Shown: positions 24,689-33,125 of the stretch, piece by piece
How positions within the stretch are numbered: the first letter of the stretch is position 1
Layout of the letters: the number at the start of each line of letters is the position of its first letter
Assembly: GCA_934446465.1 (NCBI GenBank)
Contig: CAKSEF010000011.1
Coordinates: 1-37,558, forward strand
DNA length: 37,558 bases
Reading direction: 5' to 3'
From: an uncultured Oscillospiraceae bacterium
Lineage (GTDB): Bacteria; Bacillota; Clostridia; Oscillospirales; JAAYXM01
Program-made: the position numbers and the translations under genes
The notes under the pieces: generated by a model
The model's input: the letters and a program-made list of their open reading frames with translations, nothing else
What the model was told of the DNA's origin: nothing
Database searches by the model: none

Positions 24689-25162
24689 ATGAGAATAGGA
24701 CACGGATATGACGTCCACCGTCTGGCAGAAGAACGAGAATTGATTTTGGGCGGTGTTAAAATACCTTTTAAAAAAGGTCTTCTCGGCCACAGCGATGCCG
24801 ATGTACTTCTTCACGCAATTTCGGACGCACTTCTCGGTGCGGCCGCACTCGGCGACATCGGTAAGCATTTTCCGCCGAATGACCCTAAATACGAGGGCGC
24901 CGACAGCCTTATTCTTTTGCGCGAGGTTTGTTCCATGCTTTCTGAAAAAGGCTATTTTATTGAAAACATTGACTCCACGATTGTAGCGCAGAGGCCCAAA
25001 CTTCTGCCGTATATAGAGAAAATGCGCCGTAATATTTCAGATGCACTATGTATAAGCTTAGACTGTGTCAGTGTAAAGGCCACAACGGAGGAGAAACTCG
25101 GCTTTACCGGAAACGGCGACGGAATATCCGCACATGCGGTTGCACTTATAAATTCAAAATAA
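24689..25162 (+). CDS. ispF: 2-C-methyl-D-erythritol 2,4-cyclodiphosphate synthase
   Basis: MEP-pathway enzyme of 157 residues forming the cyclic diphosphate. The zinc-site motif GHGYDVHRL is at the N-terminus (residues 4-12), followed by GHSDADVLLHAISDALLGAAALGDIGKHFP. The C-terminal SVKATTEEKLGFTGNGDGISAHAVALI is conserved. The ATG at 24689 follows GAGGTG, part of the end of ispD; an upstream reading from 24644 overlaps ispD without its own site. It is a separate gene, not an IspDF fusion. A strong terminator follows six bases after the stop. Confidence 0.97.
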   Translation: MRIGHGYDVHRLAEERELILGGVKIPFKKGLLGHSDADVLLHAISDALLGAAALGDIGKHFPPNDPKYEGADSLILLREVCSMLSEKGYFIENIDSTIVAQRPKLLPYIEKMRRNISDALCISLDCVSVKATTEEKLGFTGNGDGISAHAVALINSK

Positions 25163-25167
25163 TCCTC

Positions 25168-25204
25168 TGCAAGTCCTGTATTTTTCACGGACTTGCATTT
25201 TTTT
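25168..25204 (+). terminator. Intrinsic terminator after ispF
   Basis: TGCAAGTCC and GGACTTGCA pair around a 12-base loop, followed by seven T. It separates the isoprenoid genes from sigK. Confidence 0.93.
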
Positions 25205-25252
25205 GACTGCTGCGCGTAGAATTAAGCACTATATATTTTGGATGGTGCTGTT

Positions 25253-25942
25253 ATGTTAATTCTGTCGAGCATTGCGCTTTTTCTTTCAAATTGCATTTAT
25301 TTCGTACTCAGCCTGTCCTCCGGTTCGTTTCCCAAGCCATTATCAGCACAGGAGGAACGCGAATGTCTCGAACGCCTCCAAAACGGAGACGAGGAGGCAA
25401 AGAATATCCTTGTTGAACGCAATATGCGCCTTGTTGCACATGTAATTAAAAAGTATTATTCCTCTGTTCAGGAACAGGAGGATCTAATTTCCATAGGCTC
25501 AATTGGTCTGATTAAGGCAATTAACACTTTTAAACCGGCAAAAGGCACGCGCCTTGCCACTTATGCCGCAAGGTGTATAGAAAACGAAGTTCTTATGTAT
25601 TTCCGCGCGGCAAAAAAGACTTCTGCCGAATTATCGTTGTCAGACTCGCTGGACACCGACTCCGAAGGAAACTCGCTTGCCTTGATGGATGTCATAAGCA
25701 TTGAAGACCCGCGCCTTGACCGGGTGGAGAGCTTTGACACAGAGTTTGCACTCTACAAGTTTGTAAATAACTGCCTTGATGCACGTGAACGGGAAATAAT
25801 TATATTGCGATACGGTCTGTATAACACCATTCCCAAAACACAGCATGAAATAGCAAAAAAATGCAATATATCCCGCTCTTACGTCAGCCGAATTGAAAAA
25901 CGCGCTATTGAAAAATTAAAAACTGCCTTTCAGAAACAATAA
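25253..25942 (+). CDS. sigK: RNA polymerase sporulation sigma factor SigK (with pro-sequence)
   Basis: Late mother-cell sigma factor of 229 residues. The N-terminus (about 1-25, MLILSSIALFLSNCIYFVLS) is hydrophobic, like the membrane-inserted pro-sequence of Bacillus pro-sigma-K, and is followed by FPKPLSAQEE. Region 2 has NMRLVAHVIKKYY and GLIKAINTFKPAKGTRLATYAARCIENEVLMYFRA. Region 4 has DAREREIIILRYGLYN and the helix-turn-helix ISRSYVSRIEKRAIEKLK. The frame is continuous, so no skin-type element interrupts it. The ATG at 25253 has GGATGG upstream. No sigma-A promoter is apparent, which fits mother-cell control by sigma-E, though I cannot identify that promoter with confidence. This is strong evidence for an endospore former. 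Confidence 0.95.
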   Translation: MLILSSIALFLSNCIYFVLSLSSGSFPKPLSAQEERECLERLQNGDEEAKNILVERNMRLVAHVIKKYYSSVQEQEDLISIGSIGLIKAINTFKPAKGTRLATYAARCIENEVLMYFRAAKKTSAELSLSDSLDTDSEGNSLALMDVISIEDPRLDRVESFDTEFALYKFVNNCLDAREREIIILRYGLYNTIPKTQHEIAKKCNISRSYVSRIEKRAIEKLKTAFQKQ

Positions 25943-25968
25943 AAGCTACCGCTAGCGCAGTAGCTTTT
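25941..25968. terminator. Bidirectional hairpin between sigK and queH
   Basis: AAAAGCTAC and GTAGCTTTT pair over nine bases around a ten-base loop between the two convergent stops. The flanking A and T runs are part of the stem, so it could work in both directions, with moderate strength. Confidence 0.7.
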
Positions 25969-25972
25969 CCGG

Positions 25973-26584
25973 TTATTTATCGAGCGAAAATTCACATCCG
26001 CAGTAAACCTGCCTGTACAGCCCGAGTTCCTCGGAAATCTGTATTGACCTCTTATATCCCTCGCGCTTTTTGAAATCTGAAAACAGGTAAGGAACATCGT
26101 ATTTGTCCGAAATATCGCATCCGATTTCATTTAGTATTTGGGAATTTTTATGCGGGCTTACAGAGAGCGTTGTTGTAAAATAGTCGCACCCCTGTTTCTT
26201 TGCTTCCCGTGCCGTTTTTTCAAGTCTCAGTCTGAAGCATTTTTCGCACCTTGCTCCGCCTTCCCTTTCTTTTTCAAAACCAATTATATTTGATAAAAAA
26301 TCATCATGATTGTATGTCAGTGCTAATAGCTTTACAGGATTTTTGAGCTTCATGGAATTTATTACTTTTTCCTGCGTTATCAGCCTCTTCTTATATTCAT
26401 CCTCGGGAAAAATATTAGGGTTGTAGTAAAACAACTCTATTTTAAAGTACTCGGACAAGCACTCAAGTACATACGTACTGCATGGGCCGCAGCAACTGTG
26501 AAGCATAAGCTTCGGAACGTATTCTTTATCTTTAATTTCCGCTAATTGTTTATCGCACAAAATCTGATAATTTATCTTAGCCAT
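25973..26584 (-). CDS. queH: Epoxyqueuosine reductase QueH
   Basis: Iron-sulfur enzyme of 203 residues (DUF208 family) that reduces epoxyqueuosine to queuosine in tRNA, the cobalamin-independent replacement for QueG. The metal-binding cysteines are visible: LHSCCGPCS near residue 30, GARCEKCFRLRL near 110, and YCGCEFSLDK at the C-terminus. TTTLSVSPHKNS in the middle is conserved. The start at 26584 gives the usual N-terminus MAKINYQI but has only a weak GGGG-type site; a TTG at 26614 would add ten residues. The gene is divergent from ruvX and alone on its strand. No other queuosine gene is in the window. Confidence 0.93.
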   Translation of the reverse strand: MAKINYQILCDKQLAEIKDKEYVPKLMLHSCCGPCSTYVLECLSEYFKIELFYYNPNIFPEDEYKKRLITQEKVINSMKLKNPVKLLALTYNHDDFLSNIIGFEKEREGGARCEKCFRLRLEKTAREAKKQGCDYFTTTLSVSPHKNSQILNEIGCDISDKYDVPYLFSDFKKREGYKRSIQISEELGLYRQVYCGCEFSLDK

Positions 26585-26668
26585 ATCGTCGCAGCCCCAC
26601 TTGTAAACACACAATATAATGTGATAAAATATCCCTGTATATATTAGTCCATAATGGAGGTTTTGTCA

Positions 26669-27088
26669 ATGAGAATAGCAGGCATAGATTATGGGGACAA
26701 GCGAATAGGAGTTTCGTTTTCCGATATAAGCGGAACACTCGCCGGCGAAAGCTTTACCATTAATGTAACCAATCCAAATCTTGCCTTGGAACAGCTTTGT
26801 AAGGAGATAATCTCGCGCGGTACCGAGAGAATAGTGCTCGGCTATCCTAAGCATATGAATGCAGACATTGGCAACCGCGCAAAAAAGAGCGAAGAAATTG
26901 CAGATATTCTCCGAAAAAAAACCGGTCTTAAAGTTGTACTTTGGGATGAGCGCAGCACAACCGTTGACGCCCATAGAATTCTTTCCGAAACCGGATACCG
27001 CGGCAGCAAAAAACGCCGCGCAAAGGTTGATACCGTTGCAGCGGCGTTAATTCTTCAGGGGTATTTGGACTACCTTGCGATGCACTAA
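26669..27088 (+). CDS. ruvX: Holliday junction resolvase RuvX / pre-16S rRNA nuclease YqgF
   Basis: RNase H-fold nuclease of 139 residues. The first catalytic Asp is in GIDYGDKRIGVSFSD, the GYPKHMN segment and the DERSTTVDA motif follow, and the last acidic residue is in KVDTVAAALILQGYLD. Family members mature the 5' end of 16S rRNA in E. coli and also act on Holliday junctions in vitro, so the name is uncertain. The ATG at 26669 follows GGAGG by eight bases; a longer reading from 26654 begins within that site. It converges on the DUF4830 gene, with the two stop codons overlapping by three bases and no terminator between. Confidence 0.95.
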   Translation: MRIAGIDYGDKRIGVSFSDISGTLAGESFTINVTNPNLALEQLCKEIISRGTERIVLGYPKHMNADIGNRAKKSEEIADILRKKTGLKVVLWDERSTTVDAHRILSETGYRGSKKRRAKVDTVAAALILQGYLDYLAMH

Positions 27089-27591
27089 TTTGTTTTTTCT
27101 GTCTCTGAAAGAGCGTGCATGAATCCTCCGAGTTTAGGTGAGCATACATCCCCTGCTATCAGCTTGTTTTTGTAGACGATGATGTTTGCGACAACGCCTT
27201 CCTCTTTACTCGGATGATTATTCACTTTGTAGGTATATCGCATAACCCTCTTGCCTGCATAGTCTGTGAGGTCTAATCCCTGGCGCTTTTGTATCTCATT
27301 ATAATCGGAATATACTCCGTCAAATTTATCGGGAATCTTAACCTCCATAAATTCAATCGGTTCCTTATCAACCTGCCAACCGTACCCCTCGAGAAGAGAA
27401 ACTCTGTCCTCATTGGTTTTAAGGCGTTTTACCTCCGTACTTATTGTCTGCTCTTCCTGAGTCTGTTCAGGCGTTTCCGCTTTGTCGGCGCCCTTTCTCG
27501 AGAAGACAACGGCCGAGCATATGATTATGCCGAAGACGAGCAGACATGATATAATACGCTTTTTATTTACTTTTGCCGTGAAAACTATCAT
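27085..27591 (-). CDS. DUF4830 domain protein, membrane anchored
   Basis: A protein of 168 residues. One membrane segment lies near the N-terminus (about 12-30, RIISCLLVFGIIICSAVVFS), followed by a polar linker rich in Glu, Gln and Thr (about 31-55). The outer domain has GYGWQVDKEPIEFMEVKIP and the conserved VYSDYNEIQKRQGLDLTDYAGKRVMRYTY, which I recognise as DUF4830, common in Clostridia. Function is unknown. AAAGGAG precedes the ATG at 27591. A CATATAGTA sequence upstream resembles a sigma-K -10 region, but I could not find a matching -35. The domain name is from memory of the pattern, so moderately sure. Confidence 0.75.
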   Translation of the reverse strand: MIVFTAKVNKKRIISCLLVFGIIICSAVVFSRKGADKAETPEQTQEEQTISTEVKRLKTNEDRVSLLEGYGWQVDKEPIEFMEVKIPDKFDGVYSDYNEIQKRQGLDLTDYAGKRVMRYTYKVNNHPSKEEGVVANIIVYKNKLIAGDVCSPKLGGFMHALSETEKTN

Positions 27592-27673
27592 TGCGATTCT
27601 CCTTTCGTTTTACGTACTATATGTTTATTTGTCTTCACTGCCTTTTATTACTTGTTTTTTAAGTGTTCTTAAT

Positions 27674-27702
27674 TTGACTGTTTACCATTTTTATGATATT
27701 AT
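27674..27702 (+). promoter_or_regulatory. Sigma-A promoter of the methyltransferase-ECF-truA operon
   Basis: TTGACT, 17 bases, TATTAT. The start would be near 27709, about 29 bases before the methyltransferase ATG. Confidence 0.8.
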
Positions 27703-27737
27703 GATATATCAATGCAACATAAAGGAAATTTAGTGAT

Positions 27738-28601
27738 ATGTGGATACCAAAAAATTTTAATGATTACAGTGTGGTAGACTGCGGAAACGGAGAAAAGCTT
27801 GAACGCTGGGGAAACTATTTTCTTGTCCGCCCTGAGCCTCAGGCTATATGGAACACACCCAGAACAAACCCGCGTTGGAACAAATATGACGCGCTTTATT
27901 CCCGTTCTTCAAGCGGCGGCGGAAAGTGGACTAACAGAAACCTTCCCGATTCGTGGAAGATTTCATATAAAAATCTCACTTTTAATTTAAAACCGATGAA
28001 CTTCAAACACACGGGAATCTTTCCCGAACAGGCATCGAATTGGGATTATATAACCGATATGATAGCCAATGCCGGCCGTCCGATTAATGTATTAAACCTT
28101 TTTGCCTATACAGGAGCCGCAACTGTTGCTGCGGCAAAAGCCGGAGCTTCCGTTTGCCATGTTGACGCCGCGAAGGGCATGGTCTCTTGGGCGCGTGAAA
28201 ATGCCGCTTCATCCGGACTTTCAAATGCTTCCATACGCTGGATTGTAGACGATTGCGCGAAGTTTGTTGAGCGTGAAATAAGACGTGGCCGGCGCTATGA
28301 CGCAATAATCATGGACCCTCCGTCCTATGGCCGCGGGCCTACGGGAGAGATATGGAAACTCGAGAACAATCTCTTTGACTTTGTCAATCTTTGTTCGGGA
28401 GTATTATCCGACGCTCCCCTGTTTGTTCTCATAAGCTCATACACAACCGGGCTTGCCCCGTCAGTTTTAAAATATATATCAGACATCATCTTCACAAAGC
28501 GTTTCGGCGGAAAAAGCGAATGTGATGAACTCGGGCTCCCGGTACTCGAGACCGGGCTCGTTCTCCCCGCCGGAAGCGCAATGCGTTGGTCTGTTATCTA
28601 A
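27738..28601 (+). CDS. Class I SAM-dependent methyltransferase (RlmI/RlmK-like, probable rRNA methyltransferase)
   Basis: A protein of 287 residues. The SAM-binding motif NLFAYTGAATVAAAKAGASVCHVD lies near 118-141, after an N-terminal part with KWTNRNLPDSW and KHTGIFPEQASNWDY. The catalytic-type motif DPPSYGRGP near 196 resembles the motif IV of 23S rRNA cytosine-C5 and related methyltransferases (RlmI/RlmK families), though no PUA domain is present. The substrate is most likely RNA but is not proven. It leads the operon, 16 bases before ecfA1, and has a good promoter of its own. AAAGGAAA upstream serves as ribosome site. Confidence 0.85.
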   Translation: MWIPKNFNDYSVVDCGNGEKLERWGNYFLVRPEPQAIWNTPRTNPRWNKYDALYSRSSSGGGKWTNRNLPDSWKISYKNLTFNLKPMNFKHTGIFPEQASNWDYITDMIANAGRPINVLNLFAYTGAATVAAAKAGASVCHVDAAKGMVSWARENAASSGLSNASIRWIVDDCAKFVEREIRRGRRYDAIIMDPPSYGRGPTGEIWKLENNLFDFVNLCSGVLSDAPLFVLISSYTTGLAPSVLKYISDIIFTKRFGGKSECDELGLPVLETGLVLPAGSAMRWSVI

Positions 28602-28617
28602 ACCATGAGGCTTTCCT

Positions 28618-29481
28618 ATGAATAACATCATCAAAACCGAAAATCTGACATTTAAATATAATACCGACGGCGGAAAACAGCAAACGGCTTTATCATCCGT
28701 TAATGTGTCGGTAAGAAGCGGCGAATATCTTGCGATACTCGGCCATAACGGTTCCGGCAAATCCTCGCTTGCAAAACACTTTAATGCCGTTCTCCTTCCG
28801 TGCGGAGGCAAGGTATATGTAAACGGAATGGACACGCAGGATGAAAAGCTGTTGTTTGAAATACGACGCACGTGCGGTATAGTTTTTCAGAATCCCGACA
28901 ATCAGATTGTTGCCACTATAACCGAGGAGGATGTTGCGTTCGGGCCTGAAAACCTTGGTCTCCCGCGCGAGGAAATTCGTGAACGGGTTGATTCGGCACT
29001 GAAAACAGTCGGTATGTACGAATATCGTCTTCATGCACCGCACCTGTTGTCAGGCGGACAAAAGCAGCGTATTGCTATCGCCGGAGTTATCGCAATGCGT
29101 CCAAAGTGTATAGTGCTTGACGAGCCGACATCTATGCTTGACCCTTCCGGCAGAAAAGATGTATTGAGGATTCTTGATGACTTAAACAAAAAGCACGGTA
29201 TAACAATAGTATTAATCACTCACCACATGAACGAAGCAGCTCTTGCCGACCGCATAATCGTAATGGACAGCGGAAAGATTGTTCTTGAGGGTATTCCTAA
29301 GGAAGTATTTTCAAAAGTCGAAGCGCTTCATTCCCTCGGCCTCGCCGTCCCTGAAACAGTTGAACTTATTTATCAGCTTAACAGGCACGGATTCAACATC
29401 CCTCTTGACAAAATCACTGTAAATGAATGCGCGGAGGCCGTAGTGTCAGCGCTCGGTCATGATTCCACGGAGGTGTCTTAG
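28618..29481 (+). CDS. ecfA1: Energy-coupling factor transporter ATPase EcfA1
   Basis: ABC ATPase of 287 residues energising uptake of vitamins or metals together with EcfA2, EcfT and exchangeable S components. Walker A is GHNGSGKSS near 42-50, the Q-loop is FQNPDNQIVATITEEDVAFGPENL, the signature is LSGGQKQR, Walker B is CIVLDEPTSMLDP, and the switch histidine is in ITHHMNEA. The Q-loop with DNQ and the FGPENLG segment mark the EcfA1 type. It precedes ecfA2 by three bases. The C-terminal region (about 230-287) forms the extra domain typical of Ecf ATPases. Confidence 0.96.
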   Translation: MNNIIKTENLTFKYNTDGGKQQTALSSVNVSVRSGEYLAILGHNGSGKSSLAKHFNAVLLPCGGKVYVNGMDTQDEKLLFEIRRTCGIVFQNPDNQIVATITEEDVAFGPENLGLPREEIRERVDSALKTVGMYEYRLHAPHLLSGGQKQRIAIAGVIAMRPKCIVLDEPTSMLDPSGRKDVLRILDDLNKKHGITIVLITHHMNEAALADRIIVMDSGKIVLEGIPKEVFSKVEALHSLGLAVPETVELIYQLNRHGFNIPLDKITVNECAEAVVSALGHDSTEVS

Positions 29482-29484
29482 TCT

Positions 29485-30348
29485 TTGAATCCAATAATCA
29501 GCATACGCGGACTCTCACACGTTTACAGTCCAAAAACGCCGTTTGAATGTTCGGCAATCAACGATATAAATCTTGATATATTTCCCGGGGAAACCTTAGG
29601 TATAATCGGTCATACGGGCTCCGGCAAATCGACGCTTATATCGCACCTTAACGGACTTTTAAAACCATCGGACGGGACGATTTTATATGACGGAGAGGAC
29701 ATATTTAAATCAAAGGAATTTACTCATTCCATTCGCTTTAAGGTAGGGCTTGTTCTTCAGTATCCGGAATACCAACTGTTCGAAGAAACGGTATACAAGG
29801 ACATAGCGTTCGGTCCGTCAAATATGGGACTTTCCGAAAGCGAGATAAGAGAACGGGTGTTTGAAGCCGCAGGTTTTACCGGAATATCCGAATCGCTTTT
29901 AGAAAATTCTCCGTTTGAACTGTCCGGCGGGCAAAAAAGACGCGTAGCAATCGCGGGTGTTATTGCAATGCGCCCGAAAGTTCTGGTACTTGATGAACCG
30001 ACAGCAGGACTTGACCCTAAATCAAGAAAAGACCTTCTCGCAAAACTGCGCATATACAAGGAAGCCAGCGGCGCAGCTATTGTGATAATATCGCACAGTA
30101 TGGATGAGGCGGCGGAAGTTGCCGACCGACTTGCGGTAATGAACAAAGGAAGAATAATGCTTTGCGGAACGCCATCGGACGTCTTTTCTCACTCAAATAT
30201 GATTACGGAAACAGGTCTTGACTTACCGCAGATTACTCATATTGCAAAAGCTATCCGCTCACTCGGTGTCATGATTCCCGAATCTGTCTATACAACGGAA
30301 CAGGCTGTATCGGCCGTTTTAAATCTCAGAGGTAAAAAAGATGTTTAA
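29485..30348 (+). CDS. ecfA2: Energy-coupling factor transporter ATPase EcfA2
   Basis: Second ABC ATPase of the ECF module, 287 residues. Walker A is GHTGSGKSTL, the Q-loop is LQYPEYQLFEETVYKDIAFGPSNMG, the signature is LSGGQKRR, Walker B is VLVLDEPTAGLDP and the switch is ISHSMDEAAEVADR. The QYPEYQLFEETV form is characteristic of EcfA2, so the pair should be a heterodimer. It starts with TTG at 29485, with GGAGGTG eight bases upstream inside the end of ecfA1. It overlaps ecfT by eight bases. Confidence 0.96.
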   Translation: MNPIISIRGLSHVYSPKTPFECSAINDINLDIFPGETLGIIGHTGSGKSTLISHLNGLLKPSDGTILYDGEDIFKSKEFTHSIRFKVGLVLQYPEYQLFEETVYKDIAFGPSNMGLSESEIRERVFEAAGFTGISESLLENSPFELSGGQKRRVAIAGVIAMRPKVLVLDEPTAGLDPKSRKDLLAKLRIYKEASGAAIVIISHSMDEAAEVADRLAVMNKGRIMLCGTPSDVFSHSNMITETGLDLPQITHIAKAIRSLGVMIPESVYTTEQAVSAVLNLRGKKDV

Positions 30349-31165
30349 AGACGTTACTCTCGGTCAGTATTTTCCCGGAACGAGTCTCATTCACAGGCTC
30401 GACCCTCGGGTAAAACTCGTACTGACAATAGTATTCATAGCTGTTTTGTTTATGTGCCGCGGGTTTATTCCGTATGCAATAATGGGCGTTTTTTTGCTCG
30501 TTGTGATACTAATAACAAAAATCAATATACGTCTGATTCTAAAGAGCATAAAGCCTATTCTTGTATTGTTGATTTTTACTGCCTTGTTAAATGTATTTTA
30601 CTCGAATAAGGGTACGGTTTTGTTAAGTATTGGCTCTGTGTCAATTACAAGCGGCGGAGTATATACTGCTCTGTTCATGATAATCAGGATAGTTTTGCTT
30701 GTTGTCGGAACATTTGTTATTCTAACCTACACAACATCTCCGATTATGCTTACCGACGGCCTTGAGTCCCTGCTTTCACCGCTCAAAAAGGTGAAGTTTC
30801 CGGTTCATGAGCTTTCTATGATGATGTCCATTGCTCTTAGGTTCATCCCTACGCTGATAGAAGAAACACAGAAGATAATGTCTGCGCAAAAGTCGCGCGG
30901 CGCAGACTTTGAAACAGGCAGCATAATTCATCGAGCTAAATCACTTATTCCGATACTTGTCCCGTTGTTTATAAACGCATTCAGACGCGCGGAGGATTTA
31001 GCCCTTGCGATGGAGTGCAGATGCTATAAAGGCGGAGAAGGCCGAGTAAGACTCCACGTCCTCAGGCTTTCGTCGCTCGATATATGGTCAATTATTTTCT
31101 CACTTACAGTTTTTACGATATGTATAATTCTCTCAAACACTCTCAGTTTTGGGGTTGTAATATGA
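30341..31165 (+). CDS. ecfT: Energy-coupling factor transporter transmembrane protein EcfT
   Basis: Membrane scaffold of the ECF module, 274 residues with five or six hydrophobic segments. It has the family's opening GQYFPGTSLIHRLDPRVKL and two coupling-helix motifs that contact the ATPases: AQKSRGADF near 190 and AMECRCYKGG near 225 (A-x-x-x-R-G/C type). It overlaps ecfA2 by eight bases and precedes truA by one base, the same order as in Bacillus. No S component gene lies beside it, so this is a shared (group II) module serving several vitamins. Confidence 0.96.
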   Translation: MFKDVTLGQYFPGTSLIHRLDPRVKLVLTIVFIAVLFMCRGFIPYAIMGVFLLVVILITKINIRLILKSIKPILVLLIFTALLNVFYSNKGTVLLSIGSVSITSGGVYTALFMIIRIVLLVVGTFVILTYTTSPIMLTDGLESLLSPLKKVKFPVHELSMMMSIALRFIPTLIEETQKIMSAQKSRGADFETGSIIHRAKSLIPILVPLFINAFRRAEDLALAMECRCYKGGEGRVRLHVLRLSSLDIWSIIFSLTVFTICIILSNTLSFGVVI

Positions 31166-31166
31166 T

Positions 31167-31973
31167 ATGAACAGAAATATCGCGATTATGATGTCATATG
31201 ACGGTACGGATTACCACGGATGGCAAACTCAGGCAAATGCCGTCAGTATTCAGGGAACACTTTCCTCGGTCGCATCGGAAGTATTTAAAGACAATATAAA
31301 AGTTCTTGGCTGCGGACGTACGGACACGGGCGTACACGCGCTTAAATATGTCGCGTTGCTGAAGACAACGGCAAGGATTCCTACCGAACGCGTGCCGATA
31401 GCACTCAATTCCCTGCTCCCGAACGATATTTCGGTATACTCTGCATTCGATGTCGGTGATGATTTTCATCCCACTCATTCCTGTATTGAGAAAGAATACA
31501 CTTACTTCATATATACATCAAAGACTCGCATTCCGTTTCTTGAAAAACGCGCATTGCACTATCCGCGGAACTTCCGTATTGAGCAAGTCAGAGAGGCTGC
31601 GGCAAATTTTGTCGGCACTCACGATTTTTCTTCGATGCGGAGTCTGGGTACCGAACTCTCCTCTACTGTGCGTACAGTCTATGCGTGCGAGGTCTGCCGA
31701 TATGGCGTACCGTCAATCGATGCAGATTTGATTTCAATAAGAATATCAGCCGATGGTTTTTTGTATAATATGGCACGGACTATCGTCGGAACGCTTTTGG
31801 AGGTTTCGTCCGGGAAACTTTTTCCGCGCGACATTTCCGATATACTGTTGTGTGGTGAGCGCGGTGATGCGGGCCCCACTGCCCTGCCGTACGGTCTTTA
31901 TATGACAAATGTCGTATATCCCGAACATTTTGGGATTCCGGCAGAACGAATCGGAGGAATTGTAAATGGCTAA
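31167..31973 (+). CDS. truA: tRNA pseudouridine(38-40) synthase
   Basis: Makes pseudouridine at positions 38-40 in the anticodon arm of many tRNAs; 268 residues. The catalytic Asp is in the conserved GRTDTGVHA near residue 52, after YDGTDYHGWQTQ. The C-terminal FLYNMARTIVGTLLEVSSGK motif is also typical. Its ATG is one base after the ecfT stop and its own stop overlaps the DUF5711 gene by eight bases, so expression is probably coupled through the operon. There are no unusual changes in the motifs. Confidence 0.97.
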   Translation: MNRNIAIMMSYDGTDYHGWQTQANAVSIQGTLSSVASEVFKDNIKVLGCGRTDTGVHALKYVALLKTTARIPTERVPIALNSLLPNDISVYSAFDVGDDFHPTHSCIEKEYTYFIYTSKTRIPFLEKRALHYPRNFRIEQVREAAANFVGTHDFSSMRSLGTELSSTVRTVYACEVCRYGVPSIDADLISIRISADGFLYNMARTIVGTLLEVSSGKLFPRDISDILLCGERGDAGPTALPYGLYMTNVVYPEHFGIPAERIGGIVNG

Positions 31974-33108
31974 GAAAGAAAAAAAACAGCACCGATTATC
32001 CGGACGTTTTGCAATATTCTTTACTATACTTCTTTTTGTGTGCGTAATTATATTTCTTAATGCAAATTCAAGCTCGGGCTCCATACGCAGAATCGCATAC
32101 TGGATTTTTAACGGTGTCCGCGGCGATGCCTCGGAGGCAACCGTCAGTTTCGACGAGAATGAAGGAAGCCGTTTTATTGCATTGGGCGGTAATCTTGCAA
32201 TCGTATCACCCGAGGAACTGTGTGCATACAAGCTTTCGGGTAGCAAGCTCATGTCCGAGCCTGTGCTGTTAAGAAATCCCGCAGTCGTTACTCTCTCCCC
32301 CAGATATCTCGCTTTTGACCTTGGCGGACGCAATTTCTATCTTGCAAACAGCAAGAAAATATTGGCGTCCGGAGAATGTGATTCTAAGATACTCAACGCA
32401 AATATGTCAAATAACGGTGGTTTCACAATCACTACCGACAGTTCCGAGAGTAAAACACTCGTTACGGTGTATGACTTTTCCGCCTCCCCGATATATAAGT
32501 TCTATTCCTCGGAAAAATACATCTTTGACGGGGCGGTTTCGCCCAACGGAAAAACCGTTGCAGTCCTTACATACGGAACCGAAGAAGGGCGCTTTGAAAG
32601 CTCAATCGGATTTGCTAAAATCAAGACTGACGGTTTTTACGCAAATCTCTCGCTCGGCACATCCGTTCCCCTGTGTTTGCGCTATAATTCAGACGGAAGA
32701 ATATCCGTCGTCTGCAATGACCGCTACGTAGTATGTAACAACAACGGGGAAATTGTTTCGGAAATATCATATGAAGGCCTTACTCTCAAAGCCTTTACCG
32801 ACCCGAAAAACAAGTGCCTTGCGATACTCCTTAACGACTACCAGAACGGCAGCAATTACAAGCTGCTTTCCGTGAATGCAAACGGTGAACTGACCTCATC
32901 CGCAGAAATTCCCGAAGATGTATACTCGATTTCGGCGAACGGCAATTACATATCATTGCAGTATTCCGACAAATGCGTCGTATACAAGAGCGATTTGTCG
33001 GTACATTGCGAATTTATGATACCAAACTCCGTAAACAAATGTTCGGTTTTCAGAAACGGAAATGTACTTTTAATATCTGCAAATTCCGCAAGTCTGTATG
33101 TTTCATAA
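31966..33108 (+). CDS. DUF5711 family protein, membrane-anchored repeat (beta-propeller-like) domain
   Basis: A protein of 380 residues. A basic N-terminus (MAKKEKKQHRLSGR) leads into one membrane segment (about 15-32), and the rest is an outer domain of repeated beta-strand units, each about 40-45 residues, of the type GGNLAIVSPEELCAYKLSGS. Such repeats suggest a beta-propeller; this is inferred from the periodicity. I recognise the overall pattern as DUF5711, of unknown function in Clostridia. GGAGGA precedes the ATG at 31966 inside the end of truA. It lies 17 bases before cvpA, so it may work in the same envelope context. No catalytic motif is visible. Confidence 0.75.
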   Translation: MAKKEKKQHRLSGRFAIFFTILLFVCVIIFLNANSSSGSIRRIAYWIFNGVRGDASEATVSFDENEGSRFIALGGNLAIVSPEELCAYKLSGSKLMSEPVLLRNPAVVTLSPRYLAFDLGGRNFYLANSKKILASGECDSKILNANMSNNGGFTITTDSSESKTLVTVYDFSASPIYKFYSSEKYIFDGAVSPNGKTVAVLTYGTEEGRFESSIGFAKIKTDGFYANLSLGTSVPLCLRYNSDGRISVVCNDRYVVCNNNGEIVSEISYEGLTLKAFTDPKNKCLAILLNDYQNGSNYKLLSVNANGELTSSAEIPEDVYSISANGNYISLQYSDKCVVYKSDLSVHCEFMIPNSVNKCSVFRNGNVLLISANSASLYVS

Positions 33109-33125
33109 TTTTGGGGGGATTTTAC

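Noticed and set aside
25205..25252. Sigma-E-type promoter for sigK
   Set aside because: The 48-base gap is A/T rich with TTGACT and TATATA, but the spacing is 21 bases and no clear sigma-E consensus could be fitted.
26600..26668. Divergent promoters between queH and ruvX
   Set aside because: Several TATA-like hexamers occur (for example around 26614-26620 and 26638-26645), but none has a -35 element at suitable spacing, so I did not list a promoter.
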